The translations under genes and the position numbers were made by a program. A DNA stretch of 64,000 nucleotides from Favolaschia claudopus (lineage: Eukaryota > Basidiomycota > Agaricomycetes > Agaricales > Mycenaceae): positions 62,001-126,000 of the forward strand of contig JAWWNJ010000251.1 of the NCBI GenBank assembly GCA_037176885.1, given 5' to 3'. Below the pieces are notes generated by a model that was not told the DNA's origin, did not search any database, and worked only from the letters and a program-made list of their open reading frames with translations. Shown in pieces: positions 21,191-33,463 of this stretch. Positions within the stretch are counted from its first letter, which is position 1; each line of letters opens with the position of its first letter.

Positions 21191-23739
21191 CCCAGTGAAA
21201 ATCCCGTATGCCGAGGATTGCCGAGAGTTGCCCGAAACTGCCCACTGAAAAGAAGGCAATTCTGGGCAACTGGTGGCGGCAAAATGAGCCTATAGCAATT
21301 CGCAATTGTGCCGCGAGTTGCTCAAAGTTGCCCATTTTGTGCTGCAGCCTGCCGTTGGTTGCTCATAATTGCCCTGCTTATTATTTTGCTTTATTTCAAT
21401 AAAATCCATATTATTCATGCTACTACTACTGTACACAACGAAGTCAGAAAACAATCAAGTCCGCGATACGGATCCCCAATGCGACTTCTCCGCCAACTCC
21501 ACCCAAGCGAGCGAAACCTCTCCGGCCCACCCCCGCCTCATACCAGCAAGTCACAGCGATCTAGAAACAAGTGAATAAGACGCATAGTGCAGCAAACTCA
21601 AGCTTACCTGTGGGACCACGGACTCCGTTTCCGAGCATGAGCCGAACGGTCTGCATCTGTCTGCATGCGAAATTAGCTAGAGACGGGCGGCGTCACGGAG
21701 GACTTACGCGCTACAAGCGTCTAGAAGACATACTGTATCCGAATCATCTGTTCGGAACGAAGCGAAAGCAGCAGAAATCAATAGACATACAATGGTTCCT
21801 TTCAATGAGCGACACTGTGAAGATCGGGGGACCTGAAAATCATGTACCTTGGTACCCCGATTTTCATGCCCCCATAACCTGAATATCAGTCACTGGCCCC
21901 GGATTTTCATGTACCCAGCGCCCAAATAAAATCATACTCTTTTTCGACGTTTTCATGTGCCAAATTCATGTGCCGATTCGTTGAAAATCAGGCTCAAGTC
22001 CCAAATCCTCCCTGCACATGCGTGAAATCATGGAGTGAGACCATTAAAATAGTGCGATGCGTAGCGAAATTCGGGTACGAATAAAATGATATTGTGGTCT
22101 ATATACCAATACATGCAATATCTACGCGAATCCGCTCGGCGCCGTGAAAACTACGACTCTGCTATGAATTCTCCCGGTTAGCGTCGGATTTGAGTCCTGG
22201 GTTTCGGGCTATGGATGCCGGACGAAGTATGGGAGCGGGGGTAACATCGGCTCGATGGCTTGGGCGTAGGTTTGATTCGACGAAGACGAGGGCGAATGAT
22301 CGAGGAGAGTTGCGTTGGAGTCGGATTCGCGGCAATAGAATAGAGCAGCGTGCTAGAGAGAAGGGTTAGTGGAAGTCTGAGGGGAAGATGGGCAGTCAGC
22401 GCACCTGTTACCTTGCTCTCGCTGCAATACATTGCCATGCGAATCACTCAGCGAGCGATTGCACAAATGGCGACGCCGGGGACAGGCGAGGAGCCATGTG
22501 CTTGGAGGTCACTTTGAAAGAGCGAGGGAGCCTAAAAAAGAGCGGCGGTGACGGTGACGGCCACAGAAACAATGACAGACGGCGGCGACGGCGACGGTGG
22601 CGACGGCGTCGAGGAGAGAGCTGGAGGCATGGTGGTGGTGGTGGTGGGAGGGAGACAAGAGACGTCCGAGGTCGTCCGCAGCATTTGTGTGCTGCGGATG
22701 TGGAGCTCTGACGTCATTGCCCGGCAATTCGGCATTTGGACTTGTGCGTTTTTTGTCCTGTAACAGGCGCTGGGAATTTTAATGTCATATTCCATGATTT
22801 TTTGAGAAGGTGAGCAATCGGTCAAATTCATTGAATGGGGCCTAATTCTTCTGGGATACCTGAAAAGCCGAAATCATGGGCATTTCCATGAAATAATTGA
22901 TTCATTTTCTAGGTACATGAAAATCAGGTGCCGATGTTTTCACAGTGCGAGGCTTACATGCTGTGAGTGGATGATACAATGAACTATATGAAGGAGAAAG
23001 AACATGCGTACAACGGACTCACTAACAATACAACGCGTTTGAGGTAAGCGAGGCGATGAAGACACGACTGTGCGCACTGTGCGCGAATTCAAGGGCTGGA
23101 AACAGTAGATACACGGTACACGCACCTAATCCGGCACGTTTGTCTGAAAGCAAAGGGTATTAGGGTGAGCGAGACGCCGTTGAGCTTGGTACACACGCAC
23201 CTGAAAAGGAGGATTTCGCGACCTGTTAGGTTAGCCCAACATTGCACGCCGGCACCATGGACCTGGAGAGGTCCGTAGATGATGCCGGTGAACCGCGATT
23301 CCGGATCTGGGCGCTGGGAGTCGCGTCATCGCGTTGCCCTGCATTCATGTAGAGGAATGGAAGGATGTGTTGAGCAGGCCTAAGATTTGAGCTACCGCGG
23401 AGGGGGAAGATGGAAAGAGGTGGAGGGAGCACGATGACGGAGAAGGACAAGACGATGGAGGGAGGCAGCGGGGAATGGTGAGAGGATGGTGGAGGTCGAA
23501 AGCAAGAGGCACGACGTTCTGCAGCGTCGACGATGACGTCGACACGGACTTGTACTTTTTTTTACAGAGGTGGCTGGACACGTTTGTCGACGACTTGAGT
23601 CAATCTCGAGGACATTTTGACGAAGTTCACAGTTTTTGAGGTCAATGACAACGAAGGGCAATTTTGGGCAATCATGAGCCTGGTCGCAGCAATTTTGGGC
23701 AACTCTCGCCAATCCTCGGCATACGGGATTTTCACTGGG
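21191..23739. mobile_element. 2.55-kb inverted-repeat element V with 7-bp flanking repeat
   Basis: CCCAGTGAAAATCCCGTATG with a following CCGAGGATTG segment at 21191 is mirrored up to 23739, flanked by a direct ATTGAAT (21184-21190 and 23740-23746). Subterminal GGGCAACT/AGTTGCCC and TTTTGGGCAA motifs recur near both ends, as in transposase-binding regions. The interior contains element W and no recognisable transposase. The superfamily is uncertain. Confidence 0.65.
21813..22947. mobile_element. CACTA-like non-autonomous element W inside V
   Basis: The ends CACTGTGAAGATCGGGGG (21813) and CCGATGTTTTCACAGTG (to 22947) are imperfect inverted repeats, with ACCTGAAAATCATGTACC as the inner part of the arm. 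A 3-bp CGA lies on both sides (21810-21812, 22948-22950). CACTG ends plus a 3-bp duplication fit CACTA. The centre has GGT-rich simple repeats near 22630. No transposase. Confidence 0.65.
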
Positions 23740-23746
23740 ATTGAAT

Positions 23747-25094
23747 ACTGATATGTAAGCTGTAGACCGACCCTAACCTTCGATCCCACCCACCATAACC
23801 TTTCGGTAAGGAACTCCTTTTCGTTGCAAAAACTGACTCGAAGTTTTTCTCTAGAGTACTTCATTCTGCTCCAGTGTCGGCTGTAACTTACTAAGGGGAT
23901 GAAATTATCAAGGGGCACTTGATCTCTGGATTACGGACTCGAACTTTGCACAGCCTGGACCGCGTCATCCGAACAAGTCCGAAAGGTCCGATGAGCCTTG
24001 AAGCGCAAGCACCAGCTCAGCCTGCGAAAACTGCTCCTCGAAGTATGTCCACCTGCATAACGATGATGAGAGAGTGCCTCTGGAGCACAAGAATGGCGCG
24101 CCATCGCCATCGCGTTCAAGGCTCGAGGATGGGCTTTGTTTACAGGTACCAAACAATCTCCTTATTTGGGGGGGATATCTAGTCTCTTATAAACAGACAA
24201 TATAAACAAAAAGTCCTCGTGCCTGCGGTTGTTATATATTAGTCTGTCGCTTCCCACGGTGCATTGACAGGAGGGTCCGCTTATTATGTAATCTCGAATT
24301 TCTCGGATTCACTTACCCAATTTTCGACGCGTTTTTGCGCGTATTTCAGGCGCCATCCTTACAAGACGTCTCAACGGAGCATTTTGACAACTTGACGCAA
24401 GTGGAGAGCTGTCGAAATGGGTGAGTTGCGGTTTGATGCGTTGGCCGGCGGCCAAAGGCGGCCAACCTCACGATGTATCGCATTTTGACTACCTACGGGA
24501 ATTCTGAGGAGTATGGCCTCCGGAGAGTGTAAAAGGATATCTTAAAATACATCTTACCACCAAAACTATGGAAAAATGAGCAACGATGCGGGAAAAAGGG
24601 CGAGGAAGTGTCGTGGGAACAAATTGCCAAACAAGATGATTATATAATAAGGCGACCCTCCTAGGGCCGGTGGCGCGGTAAGTTACAGACTAGGGGATAT
24701 CGTGAGAACGGGGTACGCGATAAGGAGATCAAGCGCCTCTTGGAAATTATCGTCCCCATCCAAATTCAATCGAAGGCGAGTTGAATTCAGCTGACCGTCC
24801 CCCAGGTCCATACATACATCGAAGGTCAATCACTCGACATACTGCGTTCGTCTACTCGCTTCACTCGATCTGTATTAAATTGACCGCCGCTCTTTCCTAC
24901 ATTCGAACAGCATGATTCGATTATTTTATTCTTGTTTTTCACGAGATATGTTAATGCATACATCGAGTGTCTAGCGCAGTCGCTGCAATAGGTAAATACA
25001 GCCCTCCGAATTCACCATTCTGTCATTTCAATTTTCTTCCCCCTTTGACTCGTTTCTTCCCTAACGAGTCTGTTCCGTTGAGTCGACATATGCA
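23747..25094. other. No supported gene
   Basis: One stretch, about 24349-24420, is bordered by plausible splice sites and reads as peptide (APSLQDVSTEHFDNLTQVES), so an isolated exon is possible, but no neighbouring exon could be joined to it. The rest shows nothing recognisable. Confidence 0.35.
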
Positions 25095-25208
25095 TCCATA
25101 CCGAGTGCACCGACCCATAGAAATGAGCACAGGTTGTGAATGGCTCACAACTGCCACATATGTATTTGTGTCGATACAAGTGTTGAGGTTCGATTCCTCG
25201 CCTGTGCA
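25095..25208 (+). repeat. tRNA-derived SINE candidate
   Basis: GCACAGG (25127-25133) can pair with CCTGTGC (25201-25207), and GGTTCGATTCC is a perfect internal B box. TGGCTCACAACTG resembles an A box. The D loop is too short and the anticodon arm is not canonical, so this is not a good functional tRNA. A related copy lies at 37791-37915, sharing the upstream CCGACCC.ATA..A segment. Confidence 0.5.
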
Positions 25209-25571
25209 TAAATCATGACCCCCGATTTTTTTATCCCCAAAAACTTGTTGTTCCCGAACAGATTATTCATGTTCATGGAGTTGAGTATAACACAGGGAGA
25301 ATTTACGCAATTTGAAGATAGCTCTTTCCGGCACTTATTTGCGCGGACTCTGAACAGCACTCCGGGTCCCGGGCTTCAACACTCCACCGGTGCATGTATT
25401 GGACAGAAGATCTTTTTCCCCACCATGATCAACCAAGCTTAGACTCCTACGACGGTTTCTATATTCTGAACTTGCCGTCTCAGCTGCCAGTGCCAGTGTC
25501 CTTTCGTTTTCAGATCTACTTTCTTTTTCTGCTTCTGTGAACAGATTATTTGCCAACATAACCATAGAATC

Positions 25572-27471
25572 TTAACTGTCTATAATTTCACCCCTTACAA
25601 ACAACGACTTTCGTGGCATGCACTGGCAGTGCATGCCTGGCGCAAGACGCACCATATGTATCTCCCTCGTGCCGACGGCCACCCGTTGACCATTGTCATA
25701 TTCATGCGTACGGATCGATCGTTCTCGTTCTTCTATCGGCGCGAAAGTGGGTGTGCAATATCCCGCAACATATTCCATAACGACGCAGTAATCCGTGTTT
25801 CTGGTCTGGTGGATGTATTCGAGTTTTTGTAGGAAGATGGGGAGTTTGTTGGTTCGGTAGGTGTTTAGGATTAGCATGAATCGAAAGCGATTTTCTCGGG
25901 CGTCGGATACGATATCTACGACGAGCAACGTGTTCAATACAAAGAAAATCATCGGTCGGATGAGGTGACATGAAGCTTACTTGGATTTTTTCGAATGTAT
26001 TCACAAGTGTCACGATGTTTGTATTTGCTCCACGAATGCTTCTGACATTTTGGCGAGCAATAGAATGTGTGTTGGCATGCGGCGCACCGTCTGAGGGTCG
26101 CTTTAGGGACGTTGATTACACCACACTGAGATGAAAAAAGAGATGTGACTGAGAGTTTCTCGCCTCCGGAAGGAAGGAAGGATGACCTGCCCCACGCACC
26201 TCGGAGTTATCGCACGATCGGACACCAACCAAAGTGGAATCGAAAATCTTCCGCAACTCGAGTCGTTCTTGAGCCAGTGCCACGATCCCTCGCCAATCCT
26301 TTCCAAATCCAGATTGCATGAACCCCGTTGAAGGCAGTAACGTCGCAACGCTGGGAAGCACGGACATCAAAGTCGGGAGAAAGAAATAGCTGAACGTCAA
26401 GACGGCTAGATCCGCTAGTATGCGATTGAGTGAGGTGCCAATGTATGGGTCTGTGCCATACTTCCCTCCGCATAGGAATACAGCATTCAGGAGTCCGGTT
26501 TTGAGTGTCTTACTCCAGGCCACGCAATTGATTGTGCTCAAAGACGCGGAGACGATATCCGCGCATATATCGATATTGGATTGGAAGGCAGGCGCGATAG
26601 GTGCGTTGGGACGCGCGAGGTATATTATAGCCTGAATTAGCGTCTCGACAATGCCTGCGTGTTCGAGAGCGGAATCGGAGACGAAATGCTTGTAGCTAAG
26701 GAAGGATATCGTGCTGTCGAGGGCGAGCAAGAGCTGACCGTCGTTTTCCTGTCGGTCGATGATTTGCATCATCCGGAGGAAGACATGAATCGTCCGAATC
26801 AGGAGCCGCGCGAAATCGTGTTTCCCGCCCGCACCCTCGACCAGTGCGCTGGAATAATCGGGCGAGTCGTGTGCGGATAGGAAGGATGCGATGGACGCCA
26901 GCACTTGGCGGCAATGATCGTTGCGCATCGCCACCTGGTCGTCTTCGCAGACGGTCACCAGACGATTCCACGTTTCTCCGATGAAGTGTCCGACCTCGGG
27001 ATTAGTGTGAGGCCACTGGCGGCCGTCGTGGTCGTTTAAGAAGTAAAGCAGATGCGTCAGCGGTACACATTCCCAGAAAAATGCGCCGCTGTCCACAGGA
27101 ACGTATTCGTGGATGTCCATGAATTGAATCCACGCCCAAATGCGCGGTGCAAGCTCGTTCAAAGCGGGAGAAGTATAGAGCTGGGTGCAGCAGGTGAATA
27201 GCGCAAATGCGTGCTCGACGCAGCAGACGCGAGCGCGGTAGAGTAAATCCTTTGTCGCGGGCGCGAACGCATTCGACGATGAGACGTCTGCGGTAGCAGG
27301 ATACAGATTCCGTCGGGGTTGAAGGGAAGAGTGCGCTCCTCGCGTGCCTCTGCAAAGAAATTCGTCGTTGAATCAGTATTGCGATAACGATTGTAGATTA
27401 CAAAAATTGATAGCCACCCTGATAGCGAGTGGAAGGGAGGAGAGTGTCGCCTCGGAGAGATCAGGATGCAT
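25572..27471 (-). CDS. MYND-type zinc finger protein
   Basis: Four exons on the minus strand: 27402-27471, 26200-27347, 25981-26125 and 25572-25915, with introns of 54, 74 and 65 bp, all GT..AG. Together they encode about 568 residues in one continuous frame. The start is MHPDLSEATLSSLPLAIR, typical of the large agaricomycete MYND family. A long helical region follows. The MYND finger begins at CDNSECG, split by intron 2, and continues RCAACQHTFYCSPKCQKH with the closing H..C in YKHRDTC. The C-terminal domain ends VRGEIIDS, TAA. MYND fingers bind protein partners; the role of this expanded fungal family is not established. The gene appears intact. Confidence 0.85.
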
Positions 27472-27617
27472 GGCGTTCGAGCATACAAGCCTGTTTATCA
27501 GCCAAAATTCAGGTGCGAGTCACAGAAAAGTGGAAGGGTGCTATGAAACTCACGGTTTACAATGCGAATCTGTACAACAAGAGACCCAAAGAGTGTGGAT
27601 AATATGATAGCCAAGTG

Positions 27618-28288
27618 TAGTGCTGGCCATAAATACGATACGATATGAATTTTCCGTATCGTATTCATATTCAAACGTATTCTGGAATTTTGAATATGCC
27701 AGTGGCATATCGTATTTGTAGTGTATCGTATTCATATTCATAGGGACTGAATATGAATATATTATGAATATATTCGAATATATTCACTCCCCCAAAACTA
27801 ACTGTACCTGGCACTTTAACCAAGTCAAATAGCTGTTCAATATGCTTGATTATCACTCATATTCCATCTATTCAATGTTCTGAATGCCTACACCATATAA
27901 AATCTCGACATGGGACGGGTTGGAGACCAGGATGCCGGGATGGAAGTGATGGGCCGAGATGCCCGAGACACTAGTCGGAGATATGCCGAATGCCTCGGAA
28001 GACCCCGGGAGGTGCAGGGATGATTGCCGTTGTCAGGGCTGATATAGACCAATGATTCCCTGGAAAATCTCGGCCGGGAGGCACTGCCGAGGGGCTGTAG
28101 GTGGTATTCAACCATATTCAAATATATTTGAATATGCCACGGCCATATCATATTCGTATCCATATTCTGACATATTCATATTCACCCGTATTCATATTCA
28201 GTGAAGGGCTCGAGCACCGTATCGTATTCATATTTATTTGAATATATTCAAAATATATTTTTTCGTATCGTATTTATGGCCAGCACTA
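27618..28288. mobile_element. AT-rich inverted-repeat element (TAGTGCTGGCC ends)
   Basis: TAGTGCTGGCCATAAATACG at 27618 is mirrored by CGTATTTATGGCCAGCACTA ending at 28288, flanked by AAGTG on both sides. The body is full of GAATATGAATA/ATTCATATTC motifs that can pair with each other. The TAGTG ends are hAT-like, but the readable duplication is only 5 bp instead of 8. No gene. Confidence 0.7.
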
Positions 28289-28930
28289 AAGTGAACCGAG
28301 TCGGTAGTGTTCAATTCAAGGTTGAGGCTTGAAGAACTGCTGGTTACAAAGCAGCACTTGAAGCAATCACTCGTCCAAGCGGTCGACTCACGGCGCAAAT
28401 AGATTGATAGTTTGTGAGAGAAAGTTCTAAACCACTCGGAGTCGCACTTAGAGCGGCCAGTCCAGTGCAAGCTTGAAGGCAGCCAGATATACCCGGGGGT
28501 CACACAATCACGCGACTGTGACTTTTTTTTTTTTTTGTATCACTGTCAGCATTTATATTCCGCAACAAGCAAAACCCTTAGTGCTAAGACGCGGTGCCCG
28601 AAGGCGAATAGGTACTGGATGGTAAGAGTGAAAGTTCGTCCGTGGTATGTAGAGTATAGTTGTGGAGAGGGTGGGTGAACGCATCCATTGACTTAGAACG
28701 GTAACTGGACATAAGGACATAGAGAAAGAAAAAGAAAAGGGGCATAAAGAGGTCGGCCTTTGAGCGAGGCAACCAGCTCGCATCGCAAGATCCCATCGAC
28801 TCGGGTCCATCACGCCAGCGAGCCACGGAAACTGAAGCTGCTGTGAAACAAACCTTTTGTTTTGTCTTGTGACTGCCGCTTCATTCACACAGGCTGTGCA
28901 TCTGTATTAATTATTCCAGACAGGGCAGTA
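28289..28930. other. No supported gene; short poly-T run
   Basis: It contains a T run near 28524-28537 and overlapping short frames only. Confidence 0.4.
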
Positions 28931-28938
28931 GTAGACTG

Positions 28939-29900
28939 GTGGAATACCTCAGTATCAGCACACGCCGCCAAACTTTCGGGTCTCTGGCCCACATTTGGGA
29001 GTGTTGCTCTCCCACAATCCGACATCTACAAATCGACTGCGCTGAGGGCGGGGAGCTGCCCCCTTCCACCAACCAGACCGTCTGCTTAGTATCCCTTCGC
29101 TTAGGAGTACGATTCTGGGGCGATGGCTGTCCCTGCAAACCACGCTCGCGTCTTCTCCATCCTGTCAATCTCTCGAGGCTTAAGGCTATTGATTCACGAG
29201 GGGGTATCCGTCCCTTGGAATTCGATTGACATACGGAGCATTGAAGTATTGGACGTCGATGGGATAGTGCGTCATATATTCTGAGAACCTCATATACTCC
29301 GACTGACTGACGACTCAAGCCGGACCTTGACTTTTCTGATCCCCTGGACATTGTCCCGTTGCCAAATCTCCGGATCCTTCGTATTCATCTAACGGACAAC
29401 ACCATTGGTGTGTCGAACCTGGATTGTTTGGGTCCGATCATGGAGTTTTCTCCATATCTGCACACCGTCATGATTGTGGTAACGCGCAGGTTCGAAGAAG
29501 ACGAAGAGGATGAAAGTGGAATCCCAGCACTTGTCTCGGCGCTTCTATGTCTGGCATCGGGCTTGGTGACCCGGCCCCTCATCGAGTTGGAATATGATTA
29601 CGAGGAGTATACGGAGGATGAGGCGAGGGCTTCAGTTCCCAATTTGACTGAGAGAGACCTGGTATGCAGCTCCTTCACTGCGTTCCACATTTCTGAATAC
29701 CCATGCAGCTGCATTTTGTTGGTTCGTCATTTGAAAGGAATAGGCCTGAGATGGAACAGAGTTGGTGGCGAGTGAGTCTGTGAGCGACAACATGCGCGTG
29801 AGCTAATTGTCATTGCAGAGCGTTATCAGTCAATTCTAATATCTCTGTTGCTCGCATCGGAAGTCTACAACCACTCAGCGCAGCTCTTGCTCTGTACCAA
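28939..29900 (+). pseudogene. Remnant of an F-box/LRR-type gene
   Basis: The plus strand reads HIWECCSPTIRHLQIDCAEG, VCLVSLRLGVRFWG, then after a probable intron (donor near 29269, acceptor near 29320) DFSDPLDIVPLPNLRILRIH, MEFSPYLHTVMIVV and PLIELEYDYEEY. This leucine pattern is typical of agaricomycete F-box/LRR proteins. Downstream introns near 29662 and 29774 have clean borders. No F-box start is visible upstream, and one frame change is needed near 29220, so I call it a 5'-truncated remnant. Confidence 0.45.
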
Positions 29901-30284
29901 GCTCCAGCAGGGAATGCAATCGGTGCGCGAGTTGTTTCTCCAAGAGTTCAATATCACTTCGAAGCTGTGCAGCAGACTTGGGTGGGGGAAGGCAGATTCT
30001 GCGGAAGACGGACTGGATGGCGGGTGGTCGGCTGGAGATGATGGGGCTGAGGTGCGCAAAGGGTAGCGAGTTTTGAGATGCAGAGAGATGTCGGAATCAT
30101 CTGGGTGGGGCTGAGCAGAGGTGAAAGGGAACGGGAGCGAAACATCGGAGGGCAGGTCCTTTATAATGTCGGAATATTCCAGCGCATTGTCGTCGAGCAG
30201 GCCCGAGGAATCCGCCGCATAATCGGAAATGTTGTCCATCACATCTGTCATTGCAAACGTCGGAAATCGAGGACTCATAGCCAT
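29865..30284 (-). CDS. Hypothetical acidic, serine/proline-rich protein
   Basis: ATG at 30284 (MAMSPRFPTFAMTDVMDNI) opens a 139-codon frame with an acidic stretch (DYAADSSGLLDDNALEYSDI) and a P/S-rich half. It begins only 14 bp from the MITE at 30298, so any promoter would lie in or beyond that element. It overlaps the tail of the plus-strand F-box remnant. It may be a real short protein or chance. Confidence 0.3.
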   Translation of the reverse strand: MAMSPRFPTFAMTDVMDNISDYAADSSGLLDDNALEYSDIIKDLPSDVSLPFPFTSAQPHPDDSDISLHLKTRYPLRTSAPSSPADHPPSSPSSAESAFPHPSLLHSFEVILNSWRNNSRTDCIPCWSLVQSKSCAEWL

Positions 30285-30297
30285 CGGCAGTCAACAA

Positions 30298-30496
30298 TAG
30301 AGACTTTGCGGTAGCCACTGGTGGCTATTGGTGGCTAATTTTTCTCGGGACCGGATGACAGCCTCTGGGTGGATTAGCCACTATTTGTACTACCTATTCA
30401 CGGGATGCTAGGGTGGCTAACTCTAGCGGGAGGCTCAAAAAACTATTGCACACGAAGAGCCACAAATAGCCACCGGTGGCTTCCGCAAAGTCTCTA
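30298..30496. mobile_element. 199-bp MITE with TAGAGACTTTGCGG ends
   Basis: TAGAGACTTTGCGG at 30298 is mirrored by CCGCAAAGTCTCTA at 30496. TA borders and internal repeats of TAGCCACCGGTGGCTA type give extensive self-pairing. Related copies lie at 38603-38797 and, more diverged, at 62965-63415. Confidence 0.8.
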
Positions 30497-30502
30497 ATCC
30501 TG

Positions 30503-31315
30503 TGTCGGAAAAATTGAAAAAGCCTGGTAAGGCCTTGGAGCACCTAACGGCCTTATAAGGCCTAATAAGGTTCGAGGGGTGACCTTATAAGGTGTGATAA
30601 GGTCTGGTTAGGTCTTCCCAGGCTGACTTCCCGGAGGTTACAAAACTGAGTTGGGGTTGTTAGAGACATGGTAGGTGTGGTTTTGTTGCATCTTTTTCGG
30701 CCGAAAATTCAGAGTTGTATTGTTTTTGATAATTTGTGCTGTGGTTGTATGCCAAGATGGCTGATTTGAATTTCAAAGTATGTAGGGGATCATATACTCA
30801 TGTGTAGTGAATCACCAGTCAATGTACGAGCAATATCTTGAGTTGTTGTGGTATGGGGAAATTGTACAGGTATCCGAGAGCTACGCCATATATGGAACAA
30901 AATTTCTCTCTGTGTAAAGCTATCTTAGCATAGCAGTATTATACATTGCCATTGTTTTATTCGCACTGCAGAGGTCGAGCGTTCGATTCTCGCAAGCAAC
31001 CAGGAATTAATTGTTAGAGTCAGCATCGTAGTACAATAGAAATAGATAGTGTGGTATTAGAAAGTCAAGACAAGGTGCAAGCAGACACCTTACAAAGAAG
31101 GTGAAGTGGTAATACTTTTGCTTAACCCCGCCGAACATGCCTTGTAAGGCCTTACAAGCCTCATTAGGCCCTATAAGGTCCATTATGTGTTATAAGGCCC
31201 TATATGTAGTATTTGGTACGTATTTAAACCTTGTAACCCTCCTTTTCCCCAACGGCCTTATTAGACCTTACAAGGCCTGCCCAGGCCCAACAACCCTTTT
31301 TTGATTTTTCCGACA
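30503..31315. mobile_element. 813-bp AAGGCC-rich inverted-repeat element
   Basis: TGTCGGAAAAATTGAAAAAG at 30503 and its relative, ending TTTTTCCGACA at 31315, form the ends. Both sides carry clusters of GGCCTTATAAGGCC-like palindromes. The interior includes a B-box-like GTTCGATTCTCGC near 30993. Half of the same element lies at 3614-4042. It interrupts the 3' part of the MULE transposase gene. Confidence 0.65.
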
Positions 31316-33463
31316 TGTGCGTTCGCCGCTGGCAAAGCTGTATTCGTCGCCTCCGAGGCTGATGCTGGTTTCGCCGTCGGGATTGAGTGTGTGAGGTGAG
31401 CCGAAATTTTTCATCAATTCAAAACTGTCGACATCGAGCTCCTCATCGTCTTCGTCAGCGGGTCAGAGTCGTCCTCAGCCAGTTGTTCAAGGAAGTTAGT
31501 CTCCAGCTTCACAATACGTTCGTGCGCATTGCGATCCGCAGCGTCAGGATCCATGCCAGAAGTCGACAAGACAGAATTTAGCCACGATTCGGCTCGGGCA
31601 ATGAGTTCATGCGGAGATGTTGAGGAGGAGACAGGCGCGTTGAGTTGAATACGTGAAGCAGGTGCGGAATCCGATGGAGAGGACGGCATGACAACTTTAG
31701 ATTGCATGGCTGGAAGGCGGGCTTTGGGGGCTATTTTCCGCATGTTTTGGTAGTGAGTCTTCAACCCGCGCTTCTCCACCCAGGCTTCGAGAAAATCGGG
31801 CATGACCTGTGATGCATTGTCAATTGAATCTGCGTCTCAGAAGTAAGGTTAAGAGCAAACCTTTGTGATCATGGTCAAGATCCACACGTCGATACGAGGC
31901 AAGCGTCCGGAGTGCTGATACTGGGAGAAATAAACACCCTTGAGTCTGCCGTTGAATGATTCCAAAGCATTAGTTGTCCGAGCGACATGGGACACAGGAA
32001 TTCCCATGATCTCGGCTGCCTTCTTCGCACCCGCCAATGACCACGACTGCCACATCTCATGTGCCATCCCTGTCAGAAAAGCAATGGCGGCTTTCGATTG
32101 AGTCTTAGCGATAGCATTCCGTGTACGACCCAATTTTTTGAAGTCCTCGAGTTCGGTGTTGTATGCATTAATTGCGTCTTCGTAAATGTCGATCTCCTTG
32201 AGGAGGCGCATCAAGAATTTTGCCAAGCGAGTCCGAACAGATCGACGGTCAGGTCCTTTGGGAATAGCGCGCAGATATTTGTTGAGACCATTGCGCCATG
32301 CCTGCCATACATGAAATATGCACAGCAGAAGCAGGACTTCGGGCCAGTTTTGACGCAAGCCGTAGCGCTCGCGCGGATCGTTGTCAGTGGCTGCAACCTG
32401 CACATCAAAGCTCTCTCCCTCCTCATTCTTGCCCATACCCTCCTTCCACTTTTGCAAGAGATTGGTGAGAAGTTCTTTGTTGTAGTCCGCATGTACGGCT
32501 TTCGTATCCTTTTTTGCAGTGAATAGCATGAACCCGACAGGCAAGCCTTTCTGCTGATCGTCCAGAACCATGAGAATTGCGAGAAGGGCGCGTCCGTTGC
32601 AAACTCCGAAAGTCAAGTCCATCAGCATCTGTTTTTTGTGACCGTACTTTCAAGCAAGAAGCCGCTGCTCCGGAGTCGAAAGAATGATGCTGAAGCGCTC
32701 GGAATGGCCGGGAATCAAAGGTGTATACGAGAGACAAGAGGCGGCAAGCCGAGGATCCGGGGGGGAGGGATTTTCGCCGCGAAACCATAGATCTAAATTG
32801 TTTTCCGGCGGTGAGCGCTGAGGGATTCCAGATTCTTGTGCAATTGTCCGGTACAATGATGTTGTTTCGTAGGGCGACAGAGTGAAGCGATAGAGAGAAT
32901 CACCGGCTTGAGTTCCCCAATGGGATCGCGAGAATTCACGGCATTGTTGGCGAAGCTGCGGGAGTGGTGTTTGTTTGCGGAGCAGTCCAAGAGCGAAATC
33001 GCGCAACAGAGGTTGGAGGGGAGTTCGGGGATTGCGTGACATGATCTCCGTCTCAAGGCATTGAGGGGAGTGCGTAAAATCTCCCATGATGTGATCTATG
33101 GTGAGGAGGACAGGGCCTGTGATTCGGTTTGAGGAAAATCAATTTAAAAATAAGAATGTTCTTGACACGCACTTTCTTTATCTGCTACGTCGTGCGTAGA
33201 CGTTAAACGGAAGTAAGCGCCGCATCCAACATTTTCCCATCCGATTTGACGCTTCTTCGATGCATGACGTCCATCTTCATGGTCGGCACCACACTGCCAT
33301 TGAAATATGCGCCGAATCCGTAGGAATTGTCGTATTTTCGTAGGATCTTTAGCAAGGGATGTGCATTTATCGCTATCGGAGGTGACTATTGCAAGTTTCG
33401 AGCGCACGTCGCGGTCGGGCGGGATGTATAGACCAAGATCAGAAAACATTTCACATGCGTTGA

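Noticed and set aside
22530..22700. Arg/Gly-rich protein frames on both strands
   Set aside because: Produced by GGC/GGT simple repeats within element W; no start context or splice pattern.
25127..25208. Functional tRNA gene
   Set aside because: Acceptor and T arms fit, but the D loop is only about five bases and no proper anticodon stem-loop forms.
30979..31003. tRNA fragment or third SINE copy around GTTCGATTCTCGC
   Set aside because: Only a B-box-like string; no A box at the expected distance and no similarity to the other two copies outside it.
32059..32526. 155-codon plus-strand frame
   Set aside because: Antisense shadow of the MULE transposase, which has clear catalytic motifs.
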